In this document: positions 17,136 through 26,348 of the stretch, in pieces
Layout of the letters: every line of letters starts with the position of its first letter
How positions within the stretch are numbered: position 1 is the first letter of the stretch
Source: Poriferisodalis sp964484385
GTDB lineage: Bacteria; Actinomycetota; Acidimicrobiia; Acidimicrobiales; Poriferisodalaceae
Direction of reading: 5' to 3'
Assembly (NCBI GenBank): GCA_964484385.1
Contig: CAZAFV010000007.1
Location: 1 to 64,000, forward strand
DNA: 64,000 nucleotides
The notes under the pieces: model-generated
Database searches by the model: none
What the model was told of the DNA's origin: nothing
The model's input: the letters and a program-made list of their open reading frames with translations, nothing else
Made by a program: the position numbers and the translations under genes

Positions 17136-19598
17136 TCAGCGCAGGGCGCCTGCCGCCTCGAGCGCTGCGATCTCGTCGGGGTTGAGCCCGAGCAGGCCGG
17201 TGAGCACCTCGTGCGTGTGCTGGCCGAGCGTGGGAGCGGGCGAGCGCACGCCATTGGTGCCGTCGGAGAGAAGCCACGGGATGCCGACGTGGCTCATCTG
17301 GCCCACGACCGGATGATCCAGACGCTCGATCAGCCCGCGCTCGGCGAGGTGCGGGTTGACTTCGAGTGAGCGTGAGCTGAGCGAGGGGAAGGCGGGCACG
17401 CCGGCAGCTTGCAGCAGCTCGGTGATGTCCCACTGGTCACGCTCACGGGTCCACGCGCCGATGAGCTTGTCGAGCTCAGCCTCGTTGGCCTTGCGGTCGG
17501 CGGCTGTGGCGAATCGCTCATCGTCGGGATCGATGCCGGTAATCCTCGCCAGCGCAGCCCACTCGGCTTCGTCGACGCAGCAGACGGCAATCCAGTCGTC
17601 GTTGCCGGCACAGCGAAACAGGTTGTGCGGAGACCACAGTGGGTCGAGGTTGCCCATCGGATCTGGCTGCGTGCCCCGCATCACCCATTCCATCCAACCC
17701 TCGACGGTGCACGCCGTGGTGGCCTCCCACATCGACGTGTCGATGAACTGACCCTCGCCGGTGCGCCGCCGCGCCACCAGCGCGGCGACCAGCGCGTACG
17801 CCGTGGCAATCCCGGCCGCCGGGTCGCCGAGCGACACGCCGAGCTCGTCTGCGTCCGCTCCGGGGTAGCCGGTCATCGATGCGAGGCCCGACAGCGGCCC
17901 GGTGGTGGGTCCGTAGCCCATGTACGACTGGTACGGCCCATGGTGGCCGTAGCCGCTGATGGCGCCCACGATCACGTCGGGACGCTCTGCGGCCAGCGCC
18001 TCGTAGCCGAGACCCCATCCGTCCATGACGCCGGTGGCGTAGTTGGACACCACCAGGTCGCACGACAGCGCCAAGCGCTTCGCCAGTGCACGCCCCTCGG
18101 GAGTGCCCAGGTCGATGGTGATGCTCTGCTTGCCTTGGCCGTACTGGTTGAAGTAGCCGTTGGTGTCGAGCGTTGGCGTGTGACGGCCCGACTGCGTCGG
18201 CAGACGGCGACCGAGATCGGGCCGGGCCGACGACTCCACCTTGATCACTGTGGCGCCGAGGTGTGCTAGGTGCAGCGTGCAGTAGGGGCCCGCCCAGACC
18301 CAGGTGAAATCCGCCACCGTGACGCCGTCGAGCGGGCGGCTCGACGGTGTGGCCGAAGATGCAGGCGCAGGTGCTGGCAGTGATGCCGTCGCTGTGTCGG
18401 TCGCGGCAAATGAAGGACCGCTGTGCTCGCCCAGCGACGGTGCCGGTCGGCGGATGGACCACCACGAATTCGTGAGCCGCGACGGCGCGCCCGGCACGGT
18501 GATGTCTCCCAGCCCCGGCTGTTCGTAGGTGACGAGGAAGTCACGGGCTGCCAGGTGCGGGTCGGCGGCCATCTGCGCCACCGTGTTCACCGGGGCAAAC
18601 GCCAGCCGCTCTGCCTGGCCCCGATGAAACAGCTCCGTCACCGGCTGCGCAGCGATCCACTCGCCGAGCCACATGCGCAGCAGGTCTTCGTTCTCGAAGC
18701 GACCCTCGAGCGTCTCGAAAATGTCCATGTCGGCCCACTCCGGCCGGCCCATGAAATCTTTCAGCCGCTCCCACTGGTCGGCTTCGACGCACACGAGGAA
18801 GATGTGCCCGTCGCTGGTCGGGAAGATCCCCCACGGGTTGAGAATGCGAGCACCGAGGCGGCTGGGGTTCTCGCCCCGGTACGACCAGCTGATGAACGCT
18901 GCTTCCAGCATGCCGACGACGTAGGACATCTGGGCGAAGTCGATGTGCTCGCCGCGACCGGTGCGCTGTGCACGGTCGACAGCGGCGAGCGATGCGCATG
19001 CAGCCGCGAAGCCCGACTGGAAGGCAGCTTGGTGGCCGTGGGGCTTCAGCGGGGGCAGCTCGGGATCGGCCACGCAGCCGGGGGTAAGCCAGCCCCAGCC
19101 GCCGCCGTGAACGACCTGCAGCTCGGTCGCTCGCCAGTCCGCATACGGACCGGTCTGCCCGAATGGCGTGATCGACATCGTGACCAGCGACGGATGCTGC
19201 GCCCGCAGCGGTTCTGCTGTGAGGCTGTGCGCAGCCGCTGTTGCCGGCGCCAGATCGTGGATGAACAGGTCTGCGTCGGCGAGCAGCTGTTGCAATGTTG
19301 CGCGGCCGTCTGGCCGGGCGAGGTCCACCACGATGCCGCGCTTGTTCGTGTTGATGGCGGCAAACAGGCCGCCCGTCAGCTCAGAGCCGGTGCCGGATCC
19401 GGTACCGAGGTCGACTTCGGCGTTGGGGTGCCCACTGCCAGCAGCGAATGGCCCGCGACGGCGCGCAGCGTCGCCCGCCGGCGGCTCGACCTTGATGACG
19501 TCGGCGCCGAGGTCGGCGAGCAGCTTGGCCGTCCACGGAGCCGCCACCATCTGTCCCAGCTCGACGACACGGATGCCGTCAAGACCGCGCGCGGTCAT
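17136..19598 (-). CDS. Fused double CaiB/BaiF family CoA-transferase
   Basis: 820 residues made of two complete class III CoA-transferase modules, about 1-400 and 420-820. Each opens with the family signature (GIRVVELGQMVAAPWTAKLL, then GVTVADFTWVWAGPYC). The second half has the catalytic Asp context SLGDPAAG. The aligned place in the first half reads PHGHQAAF, with His for Asp, so the first module may not form the aspartyl-CoA intermediate. The family transfers CoA between carboxylic acids. It is transcribed ahead of the molybdopterin oxidoreductase (9-bp gap). The fusion resembles a tethered version of the usual interlocked homodimer. Confidence 0.88.
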   Translation of the reverse strand: MTARGLDGIRVVELGQMVAAPWTAKLLADLGADVIKVEPPAGDAARRRGPFAAGSGHPNAEVDLGTGSGTGSELTGGLFAAINTNKRGIVVDLARPDGRATLQQLLADADLFIHDLAPATAAAHSLTAEPLRAQHPSLVTMSITPFGQTGPYADWRATELQVVHGGGWGWLTPGCVADPELPPLKPHGHQAAFQSGFAAACASLAAVDRAQRTGRGEHIDFAQMSYVVGMLEAAFISWSYRGENPSRLGARILNPWGIFPTSDGHIFLVCVEADQWERLKDFMGRPEWADMDIFETLEGRFENEDLLRMWLGEWIAAQPVTELFHRGQAERLAFAPVNTVAQMAADPHLAARDFLVTYEQPGLGDITVPGAPSRLTNSWWSIRRPAPSLGEHSGPSFAATDTATASLPAPAPASSATPSSRPLDGVTVADFTWVWAGPYCTLHLAHLGATVIKVESSARPDLGRRLPTQSGRHTPTLDTNGYFNQYGQGKQSITIDLGTPEGRALAKRLALSCDLVVSNYATGVMDGWGLGYEALAAERPDVIVGAISGYGHHGPYQSYMGYGPTTGPLSGLASMTGYPGADADELGVSLGDPAAGIATAYALVAALVARRRTGEGQFIDTSMWEATTACTVEGWMEWVMRGTQPDPMGNLDPLWSPHNLFRCAGNDDWIAVCCVDEAEWAALARITGIDPDDERFATAADRKANEAELDKLIGAWTRERDQWDITELLQAAGVPAFPSLSSRSLEVNPHLAERGLIERLDHPVVGQMSHVGIPWLLSDGTNGVRSPAPTLGQHTHEVLTGLLGLNPDEIAALEAAGALR

Positions 19599-19668
19599 CG
19601 AAGCGTGCGGCCTTCGCGGGCTCGGTTCCCGAGCGTGCCTGATGACCGCCCGCTAGCGCTGCGGCGGC

Positions 19669-19878
19669 TCAAGGCGACTCGTGCTTGAACGACAGCCGCA
19701 CCTTGGTACGGAAGGCTGCGATCGCGCCGCCCTCGATCACGACGTCCTGCTCGACAACCTCGGCTACCCGGAGATCTCGCAGGGTCTTGGAGGCCTCAGT
19801 GATCGCGTTCTGCGTCGCCTTCTCCCACGACTCCTCGCTGGTGCCGATCAGCTCGATCACGTTGTAGACGCTGCTCAT
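19669..19878 (-). CDS. Dodecin family flavin-binding protein
   Basis: 69 residues from an ATG preceded by GGAGGAGAATCCA, an excellent ribosome-binding site. The single beta-alpha-beta-beta fold is recognisable: VYNVIELIGTS, the flavin-stacking Trp in ESWEKA, and EQDVVIEGG with a Gln at the usual flavin-contact position. Dodecins form hollow dodecamers that store or buffer flavins or CoA-linked flavin. It lies 70 bp upstream of the fused CaiB gene on the same strand and divergent from a dodecin-containing fusion at 19999. Confidence 0.92.
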   Translation of the reverse strand: MSSVYNVIELIGTSEESWEKATQNAITEASKTLRDLRVAEVVEQDVVIEGGAIAAFRTKVRLSFKHESP

Positions 19879-19998
19879 TGGATTCTCCTCCGGCGGCGCG
19901 CTGTGTGCCGCACGAACGCGGTGTGCCCTACAGTCTGCCCCACCGGAGCACACTGGATCGCTCGCAGGAACGAGCCCCACACCGAACAGGTCGCCATC

Positions 19999-20763
19999 TT
20001 GAACGAATCACCTCAGCGCAACCGCAACGCTGTCGAGAAGGTCATCACGCTGGTCGCGGCGAGCCGGATTTCTTGGGAGGATGCGGCACGTCGAGGAGTT
20101 GCTGAGGCCACCAAGACGATCCGCGATCTGTCGGTGGCCCACGTCGAAGAGCGCGACGTGATGATCGTGGAAGGCGAGATCGCCCTCTACCGCATCAAGC
20201 TGCGGGTGGCGTTCCGCGTCGACCGGATGCGGCCTGGCCTGACGCCGGGCGCGCCCGATGTGGAGGTGACGCGCTGGCTCATCGTGGCCAACCAGACGCT
20301 GGGCACCGGCGAGGTCGTTGCCGAGATCGACCGGCTGAATTCCCACGGCCCGTGCGAGTTCCACCTGCTGGTGCCGATGACGCATTCGAAGAGCTACGCG
20401 CGGGCGCGCCGGCTCTCGATGCTGGCTGCCGACCCCGTGACGGGGATCCCGTCTGAGCACGTGCCTGCTGCGGACTACCTGGGGCCCGACACTCTGGGCA
20501 TGGAGCAGGCGCAGAAGCGTCTCGACGCCCAGCTTGCGAAGATTGCAGCTGCGTCCTACGCCGCCACCGGCGAGCTCGGCGACCCTGATCCGCTGCGGGC
20601 GATCCAGGCGGTGCTGTCACGCTCCAGCTTCGACGGGATCATCCTGTCGACCCTGCCGGCGGGGGCATCACGACTGGTCGGCGCCGACCTGCCGTCGCGG
20701 GTGCGCCGCCTCACGAACCTGCCGGTCACGTACCTGCCCGGCAAGGAGCCCGGCGAGCTCTAG
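19999..20763 (+). CDS. Dodecin domain fused to a C-terminal universal-stress-like domain
   Basis: 254 residues from TTG 19999; GTG 19921 is an alternative, but the intervening residues do not look coded. Residues 10-75 are a dodecin: VEKVITLVAASRISWEDA keeps the stacking Trp, while the Gln seen in the neighbouring dodecin is Arg here (EERDV). Residues 85-254 open with RWLIVANQTLG and end with LPSRVRRLTNLPVTYLPG, a Rossmann-like domain found in actinobacterial stress-type proteins and resembling Usp. The pairing suggests a flavin- or nucleotide-responsive stress protein. The gene is divergent from the stand-alone dodecin, with a shared 120-bp promoter region. Confidence 0.8.
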   Translation: MNESPQRNRNAVEKVITLVAASRISWEDAARRGVAEATKTIRDLSVAHVEERDVMIVEGEIALYRIKLRVAFRVDRMRPGLTPGAPDVEVTRWLIVANQTLGTGEVVAEIDRLNSHGPCEFHLLVPMTHSKSYARARRLSMLAADPVTGIPSEHVPAADYLGPDTLGMEQAQKRLDAQLAKIAAASYAATGELGDPDPLRAIQAVLSRSSFDGIILSTLPAGASRLVGADLPSRVRRLTNLPVTYLPGKEPGEL

Positions 20764-20890
20764 TAGCGCGATCGGCTCGCCTTGAAAAGCGGGCTGGCTG
20801 TTGAATGCCTGCAAGTCGGGCACGACGGGCGCGATCGCGGCGATGATGACGGGCGCTGGCACGAGGACGATGCAGCGCAGGGAGGCAACG

Positions 20891-21721
20891 ATGTCGACGA
20901 CGGGATCACGCACACACGCCGAGCGGCGGGCCGCGGCATTCGAGGTATACGAGCGATTCACCAACGGGGAAGTCGATCCCGAGCGGGCGCAGCGGTCGAT
21001 GACCCGGCGTCTCGGCGCTTTGGGCACGTTTGCCTTCGACGTGGTGATGGGCGACGTGTGGGCGCGGCCCGAGCTGTCGCGTCGCGACCGCAGCCTGATC
21101 GTGATCACGGTGCTCGCGACGATCGGTTCAAGCGAGGAGCTGTCGCTTCACACCGAGGTCGGCCTGAACCACGGCCTGACGCGCACCGAGATCGAAGAGG
21201 TCCTGATCCAGGTGGCCGCCTACGCCGGCTTCCCGATGGCAATGGCGGCGTCCCGGGTTGTTGACGAGAGGTTCCGAACGCTCGACGGCGTCGATCGGCT
21301 GCCCGAACGTTCAGGTGCCGATGAGCTGGACGACGACGAGCGGGAGCGCCGTGCGGCTGAGGTACGCAGCACGCTCACTGCTGGCCGCGCGTCGAGTGAT
21401 CCTTCCGACGACATGGCACGTCTCGTCGAGCACCTCGGTGAGGTCGGGCGCATCGCCTATCACTGGGCCTTCGGGGATCTCTGGTCACGGGACGAGCTGT
21501 CCCGACGAGACCGCAGCATCGTGGTCATCGCGATCCTGACTGTGCTGAGCCGCACCGACGAGCTGGCGTTCCACGTGCCGGCGGGCCTCAACCACGGGCT
21601 GACACGCACCGAGATCGAAGAGATCATGGTGCAGATGACCATCTACGGCGGCATCCCCCGCGCCGTCGAGGGCTACCAAGCGATGAAAAGGGCCTACGAC
21701 AAAATCGACGCCCGCAGCTGA
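20891..21721 (+). CDS. Carboxymuconolactone decarboxylase family protein, tandem duplication
   Basis: 276 residues from ATG 20891 with AGGGAGG upstream. Two CMD domains are evident because LNHGLTRTEIEE occurs in both halves, as do RRDRSLIV and RRDRSIVV. The E-x3-H helix is present (EELSLH and DELAFH), but there is no CxxC, so it is unlikely to be an AhpD-type peroxidase. It more resembles the gamma-carboxymuconolactone decarboxylase branch of aromatic catabolism, although no other pathway genes are nearby. The substrate is unknown. Confidence 0.85.
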   Translation: MSTTGSRTHAERRAAAFEVYERFTNGEVDPERAQRSMTRRLGALGTFAFDVVMGDVWARPELSRRDRSLIVITVLATIGSSEELSLHTEVGLNHGLTRTEIEEVLIQVAAYAGFPMAMAASRVVDERFRTLDGVDRLPERSGADELDDDERERRAAEVRSTLTAGRASSDPSDDMARLVEHLGEVGRIAYHWAFGDLWSRDELSRRDRSIVVIAILTVLSRTDELAFHVPAGLNHGLTRTEIEEIMVQMTIYGGIPRAVEGYQAMKRAYDKIDARS

Positions 21722-21778
21722 GGCTGGAGGAGTCTCATGCCCACAGCTGAGGCAGCGGCGAAATCGACGCCCGCAGCT
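21702..21778. repeat. 18-bp direct repeat at the 3' ends of two convergent genes
   Basis: aaatcgacgcccgcagct occurs at 21702-21719, inside the last codons of the CMD gene, and exactly again at 21761-21778, touching the stop of the convergent enoyl-CoA hydratase gene. A partial third copy, gcccacagctgaggc, lies between them at 21739-21753. It looks like a small local duplication of a gene end. Confidence 0.8.
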
Positions 21779-22559
21779 AGAACGTGCCGAAGCGAGCTTT
21801 GGCATCGTCACTGACGATGGAGCGCGCGGAGGCGTCGCCGTCGAACTCGGACAGGTCGCCGAGCCGCGTGACCTGGGCGTAGCCACGCAGTTGGTGCTTG
21901 GCCATCTGCACAGACAGCGACGGCAGGTCCAGCAGCCGAGCCACCCACCGCTCGACGGCGGCATCCAGCTCGTCATCGCCTTCGCACACTTCGTGCGCCA
22001 ATCCCCAATCGGCGGCCCGCCGCCCGTCAATGCGCTCACTAGTCATCACGAACTGTCGCGCACGTGACATGCCAAGTTCTGCGATCAGCCGGGGCGTGGC
22101 ACCCCACGGCAGCGGCACGCCCAGCTCCACCTCGGGCACGTACCACATCGCATCGGCCTCGCTGATGCGGAAGTCGCAGCTCGTAGCGAAGCAGCACCCG
22201 CCGCCGATGGCATGCCCGTGCACCCGTGCGATGGTCACGACCTCGCAGTCCTCGATGGCACGGGCTGCACGCCTGCCCAACTGGTTGATGTAGCGAGCCT
22301 CCCGGTCGTTCGCAGCAGTCGGCGGCTGCTCCTTGCGATCAGCGCCGGCGCAGAACGACTTCCCCCGCCCGCCCAGCACGACCACCCGGTGCTGCGTCTG
22401 CCCGTTCAGGGCCAGGAACAGATCCCCCACCTCGCGGATCATCAACTGGTTGTGCGCATTGCGCGACTCCGGCCGGTTCAACCAAGCCCGAAGCGTCTCC
22501 CCATCAGGCTCCAGCTCAATCGTCTCCAACGAAGGCAGCTCAAACGACAACAAACTCAT
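21777..22559 (-). CDS. Enoyl-CoA hydratase/isomerase family protein
   Basis: 260 residues, full length for the crotonase superfamily. NRPESRNAHN near residue 30, the oxyanion-hole strand GRGKSFCAGADRKE, and AIGGGCCFATSCDFRIS are all standard. The later segment ELGVPLPWGATPRLIAELG occupies the place of the catalytic loop. It is expected to hydrate or isomerise an acyl-CoA. It is divergent from the alpha/beta hydrolase gene at 22676 and convergent with the CMD gene. Confidence 0.9.
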   Translation of the reverse strand: MSLLSFELPSLETIELEPDGETLRAWLNRPESRNAHNQLMIREVGDLFLALNGQTQHRVVVLGGRGKSFCAGADRKEQPPTAANDREARYINQLGRRAARAIEDCEVVTIARVHGHAIGGGCCFATSCDFRISEADAMWYVPEVELGVPLPWGATPRLIAELGMSRARQFVMTSERIDGRRAADWGLAHEVCEGDDELDAAVERWVARLLDLPSLSVQMAKHQLRGYAQVTRLGDLSEFDGDASARSIVSDDAKARFGTF

Positions 22560-22675
22560 CCCGCCATCCTTGCCGACTCTCCAACGCAGCGCCGTGACAA
22601 CGTCGATGTGTCAATGACGATGCCGATTCGGAACAGTGCGATCTAGGCGAGCCAACGAATGCCGCGAAGGCCAGA

Positions 22676-23704
22676 ATGTCGGCCATGAGTGAGAGCCATG
22701 GCACTACTGCACCTGATCTTTCTGGAGTGAAGCACTACGACGTGGATGCGCTGGGCACGCGGATTCATGTGGCGGAGGTGGGCGAGGGACCGATGGTGCT
22801 GTTCGTCCATGGCTTTCCGGAGTCGTGGTACTCGTGGCGGCACCAGCTGCCTGCGGTGGCTGCAGCCGGATATCGAGCGGTGGCGATCGACGTGCGGGGC
22901 TATGGGCGCTCCTCTGCGCCCGCCGCTGTCGCCGACTACCGCATGGTGCGCCACGTTGCCGACAACGTGGGCGTCGTACGGGCCCTCGGCGAGGACACGG
23001 CCGTCATCGTGGGCCACGACTGGGGCGCACCGATCGCTTGGAGCTCGGCCCTGCTGCGGCCCGACATCTTCACCGCGCTCGGCCTGGTGAGCGTGCCCTA
23101 CAACGCCCGCAGCGACTTCAAGCCCAGCGCCGCCTTCCGCATGATGGGCGGCGACAAGGAGTTCTACATCGAGTACTTCCAGGAGCCTGGCCGCGCAGAG
23201 GCCGAGATGGAGGTTGACCTTCCCCACTGGCTGCTGGGCATGTACTTCGCCGCCTCGGGAGACGGCGTGCGGGCCCGGCAGGCATCGGGCGACTCATCCG
23301 GCGGGGGCTTCGGCGTCGCGCCCGGCGGCAAGCTGTCGGACAACTTCATCTGGCCCGAGAAAGGCTCCTGGCCCCACTGGATGTCGGAGGCCGATTTTGC
23401 CTACTACACCTCGGAGTTCACCCGCACCGGCATGTCGGGCGGGCTGAACCGCTACCGCAACGTGGACCGCGACTGGGAGGACATGGCCGCCTTCGACGGC
23501 GCAGCCATCACCCAGCCGAGCCTGTTCGTCGGCGGCGAGGTCGACGGCCCGACCGTGTGGGGCGCCGGCTCCATCGCCAAGTTCGGCGAGACCATGCCCA
23601 ACCTGCACAAGTCAGTGATCCTCGACGGCATCGGGCACTGGGTCCAGCAGGAAGCCGCCGACGAGCTCAACGCCGAACTGCTCGACTTCCTCGCAGCGCT
23701 CTAA
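22676..23704 (+). CDS. Alpha/beta hydrolase, epoxide-hydrolase-like
   Basis: 342 residues. HGFPESWYSWRHQLP (oxyanion-hole HGFP) and the nucleophile elbow GHDWGAPIAW with Asp as nucleophile are hallmarks of soluble epoxide hydrolases and haloalkane dehalogenases. The catalytic His is in IGHWVQQEA near the C-terminus. A long helical cap lies between about residues 145 and 250. An ATG at 22685 is an alternative start. It probably opens epoxides or other activated ethers; no partner gene is adjacent. Confidence 0.88.
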   Translation: MSAMSESHGTTAPDLSGVKHYDVDALGTRIHVAEVGEGPMVLFVHGFPESWYSWRHQLPAVAAAGYRAVAIDVRGYGRSSAPAAVADYRMVRHVADNVGVVRALGEDTAVIVGHDWGAPIAWSSALLRPDIFTALGLVSVPYNARSDFKPSAAFRMMGGDKEFYIEYFQEPGRAEAEMEVDLPHWLLGMYFAASGDGVRARQASGDSSGGGFGVAPGGKLSDNFIWPEKGSWPHWMSEADFAYYTSEFTRTGMSGGLNRYRNVDRDWEDMAAFDGAAITQPSLFVGGEVDGPTVWGAGSIAKFGETMPNLHKSVILDGIGHWVQQEAADELNAELLDFLAAL

Positions 23705-23753
23705 CGCACTGCGTCATTGCCGGCCAGTCCGACGGTGACGCCAGCGTGACCCG

Positions 23754-25325
23754 CTAACCAGCGCGGATGGCGCGCCGGGTGGCGAACAGGGGCGCCACAA
23801 AGCCGATCGCCGCCACTGCGGCGCCGAACAGGAACGTGGCTCGCAGCCGGCCCAGCGAGGGATCCTCGCCGGTGAAGGCCAGCATCGACTGGATCCCCAG
23901 GATGATGCCCATCCACATGACCGTCTGGTTCATGCCGTTGGCCATGCCGAGATCTTTGTCTTCGACCGAGTTGGCGACCAGCACCTGGTAGGCGGGCGAG
24001 CCGACGCCCGCCGACACACCCGACAGCACCAGCCCCACCATGACCGCCGCGAGGCCCCAGCCCACGGGCTTGGCGCCCAAGGCAAAGGCGATCATCGAGC
24101 CGATCATCGCGGAGGTGCCGAAGAACATCGGGATCCGGGCGCCGATCTTGGTCACCAGCGTGCCGCCCAGCGGCGAGGCCACGGCAAACGCGCCGGGCCG
24201 GGGCACCATGAGCATCGCAGCGACGCCTACGGAGAAGCCGTATCGCTCCTGCAGCACCCAGGGCACCACCATGAAGCCGCCCATGTACGCGAACTGATTC
24301 GCCGGCGCCGACAGCAGCGGCAAGGTGAAGCTGGCCCGGCGGAACAGGCGCAGATCCAGGAAGGGGGCGGGTGCGCGGCGCTCCCACAGCACGAACAGCA
24401 CGGAGCAGATCACCGCCCCGCCGAGCATCAGCATGAGCGTCTGATCTGACAGCAATCCGTCACCTGCCCGCAGGAGCATCGGCAGCCGGGTGATCGCCCA
24501 CAGCACCAGCAGCGTTCCGCCCGCGAGCAGCAGCGCCCCCAGGATGTCGATCGGCACCCGCTCGCCCCGGGGAATCGGCTTCACGACGACGGCCGCGAAG
24601 ATCAACGACACGAGGCTGATCACGCCGAACAGCAAGAAGATGCCCCGCCAGCCGAACACGTTCAGCAGCGGTCCGCCGACGACGACGCCGATCGTCGGCG
24701 CACCGGTCATGGCGAATTGGAACCAGCCGACGGCTCGCGCCCGCTCGGCGGGGCCGAATGCATGCATGAGCAATGCCATGCCCGAGGGCATGAGCAGACC
24801 GCCACACAGCCCGAACACCACCCTCACGGCGATGAACGTGCCGATGTCGGGCACCCAGTAGTTGGCGATCATCGACGCGGTCATCCCGACGATGCCGATG
24901 AGGAAGATGCGACGGTGCCCGAACCGGTCGGCCAGCTTGCCGCCGGCGGGAGTCGAGACGGCCATGGCCAGCATGAGGCCGGTGATGACCCAGCCGGCGG
25001 TGGGCAGGGTGGTTCCCAGGTCTTCGGAGATCGGCGTCAGCGAGACACCCACCAGGGTCATCAGCGAACCGAACCCGAGCACTGCCAGCCCGATTACGCC
25101 GAGCAGCCGCCACCGGTAGCTGTCTGACGGGGGCGCGTCGGCAGCAGTTACAGGACGATCGGTGGGAGCAGCGGGCGACGGGGCCGTGCGCGGGGCGGGG
25201 GGTGCCACCGCTGGAGCGAGCGGCCGACCGCCCGCATCGAGAATCTGCGGTACGACGGTGAAGACCGACGGCCGCCTCGCAGCCAGCCGTGCTTGCGCGC
25301 GCACGCTCCGGCCTGCGGGCTTCAC
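23754..25325 (-). CDS. MFS transporter, DHA2-like drug/proton antiporter type
   Basis: 523 residues. A Pro/Ala-rich cytoplasmic N-terminal tail of about 70 residues precedes a membrane domain with 12-14 hydrophobic segments. GGKLADRFGHRRIFLIG is the loop 2-3 signature of the major facilitator superfamily. The EmrB/QacA type exports hydrophobic compounds by proton antiport. It is the last gene of a minus-strand run that includes the SDR, alcohol dehydrogenase and a second MFS. The disordered N-terminal extension is unusual, and a start nearer the first helix cannot be excluded. Confidence 0.87.
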   Translation of the reverse strand: MKPAGRSVRAQARLAARRPSVFTVVPQILDAGGRPLAPAVAPPAPRTAPSPAAPTDRPVTAADAPPSDSYRWRLLGVIGLAVLGFGSLMTLVGVSLTPISEDLGTTLPTAGWVITGLMLAMAVSTPAGGKLADRFGHRRIFLIGIVGMTASMIANYWVPDIGTFIAVRVVFGLCGGLLMPSGMALLMHAFGPAERARAVGWFQFAMTGAPTIGVVVGGPLLNVFGWRGIFLLFGVISLVSLIFAAVVVKPIPRGERVPIDILGALLLAGGTLLVLWAITRLPMLLRAGDGLLSDQTLMLMLGGAVICSVLFVLWERRAPAPFLDLRLFRRASFTLPLLSAPANQFAYMGGFMVVPWVLQERYGFSVGVAAMLMVPRPGAFAVASPLGGTLVTKIGARIPMFFGTSAMIGSMIAFALGAKPVGWGLAAVMVGLVLSGVSAGVGSPAYQVLVANSVEDKDLGMANGMNQTVMWMGIILGIQSMLAFTGEDPSLGRLRATFLFGAAVAAIGFVAPLFATRRAIRAG

Positions 25326-25464
25326 GTGCTCAGAACCGACAGGGCAGCGCTTCGGGCAAACCTTTTGCTCTTCGCGGCGCAGTCGGTGTCACGGGCTCAG
25401 TAAACGCCCTCCCGGGCCGATTGCCTCAGCGTCGCCACGCATGGCGGCGACACGCGGTGGGCGC

Positions 25465-26289
25465 TCAGCGCGTGAGATGACCGTCCTCGAGCATGGCATC
25501 GGCCTGGTAGCGGGCGATCTTGCCCATCTCGGGATGCGTCAGCACCCAGAATCGGTCGGTGCGCACGGCGTCCAGCACCATCGGCCCCACATCGGCCGGG
25601 TCCATGCCCTCGGCTAGGTAGCCCTTGAGCATGTCCCAGAACTTGTCGCCCTGATCGGTGCGCACATGGTGGGCAGCATCTTCGGGGTCACGATTGCGCT
25701 GGCTGTACACGATGTTGGTGTTGATCGGCCCCGGGCACAGCACCGAGGCATGCACCAGCGAGTTGCGCAGCCGCAGATCCCGCTCCAGCGTGGCCATCAG
25801 CGCCACCACACCATGCTTGGACACGTTGTATGCGCCCAGCGAGGCACCGCCGTACAGCCCGGCCACCGACGCAGTCGAGTTGATGTGGCCCTCGCCGGCC
25901 GCCTCGATGATCGGCAGGAATACGTGGCAGCCGTAGATCGGACCCCACAGGTTGATGTCGAGCGTCCAGCGCCAGTCCTCGAGCGACATGTCCCCCACCG
26001 GTCCGGGGATGCCGACGCCGGCGTTGTTGCACAGCACATGCACCGCTCCGAACTGCTCCACGGCAGCCTCGGCGAGCGCCTCGATCTGCGCCAGCTGCGA
26101 TACGTCGGTGCGCACCGCGATGGCTTCCGCCCCAGTCGCACGCACCTCGGCCGCGGCATCGTTCAGCGGTGCTTCCTCGATATCGGCCAGCACCACCTTC
26201 ATGCCTGCCGCCGCGAACGTGTCGGCCATGGCACGACCCATGCCGCTCGCGGCGCCTGTCACCACGGCAACTCTGCCTTCGACCTCCAT
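25465..26289 (-). CDS. Short-chain dehydrogenase/reductase
   Basis: 274 residues of classical SDR. The cofactor motif TGAASGMG lies at 11-18, followed by ADIEEA (an acidic residue favouring NAD+), the NNAG motif, catalytic Ser in the ASVAG segment and the YNVSK Tyr/Lys pair. It oxidises or reduces an alcohol/ketone. It follows the zinc alcohol dehydrogenase gene by 59 bp on the same strand, so the two probably serve one pathway. Substrate unknown. Confidence 0.92.
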   Translation of the reverse strand: MEVEGRVAVVTGAASGMGRAMADTFAAAGMKVVLADIEEAPLNDAAAEVRATGAEAIAVRTDVSQLAQIEALAEAAVEQFGAVHVLCNNAGVGIPGPVGDMSLEDWRWTLDINLWGPIYGCHVFLPIIEAAGEGHINSTASVAGLYGGASLGAYNVSKHGVVALMATLERDLRLRNSLVHASVLCPGPINTNIVYSQRNRDPEDAAHHVRTDQGDKFWDMLKGYLAEGMDPADVGPMVLDAVRTDRFWVLTHPEMGKIARYQADAMLEDGHLTR

Positions 26290-26348
26290 GGCTCCTCACT
26301 TGCTGGTTGTTGGATTGATGCGGCCCGCCCCAGTGCCGGGCACACCGG

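Noticed and set aside
19921..19998. GTG-initiated extension of the dodecin fusion
   Set aside because: The added residues (CPTVCPTGAHW and so on) have no dodecin or other similarity and cover the shared promoter region; kept only as an alternative start.
25326..25464. Possible small gene or RNA between the MFS and SDR genes
   Set aside because: No supported start, ribosome-binding site or stable long stem was found in this 139-bp gap.
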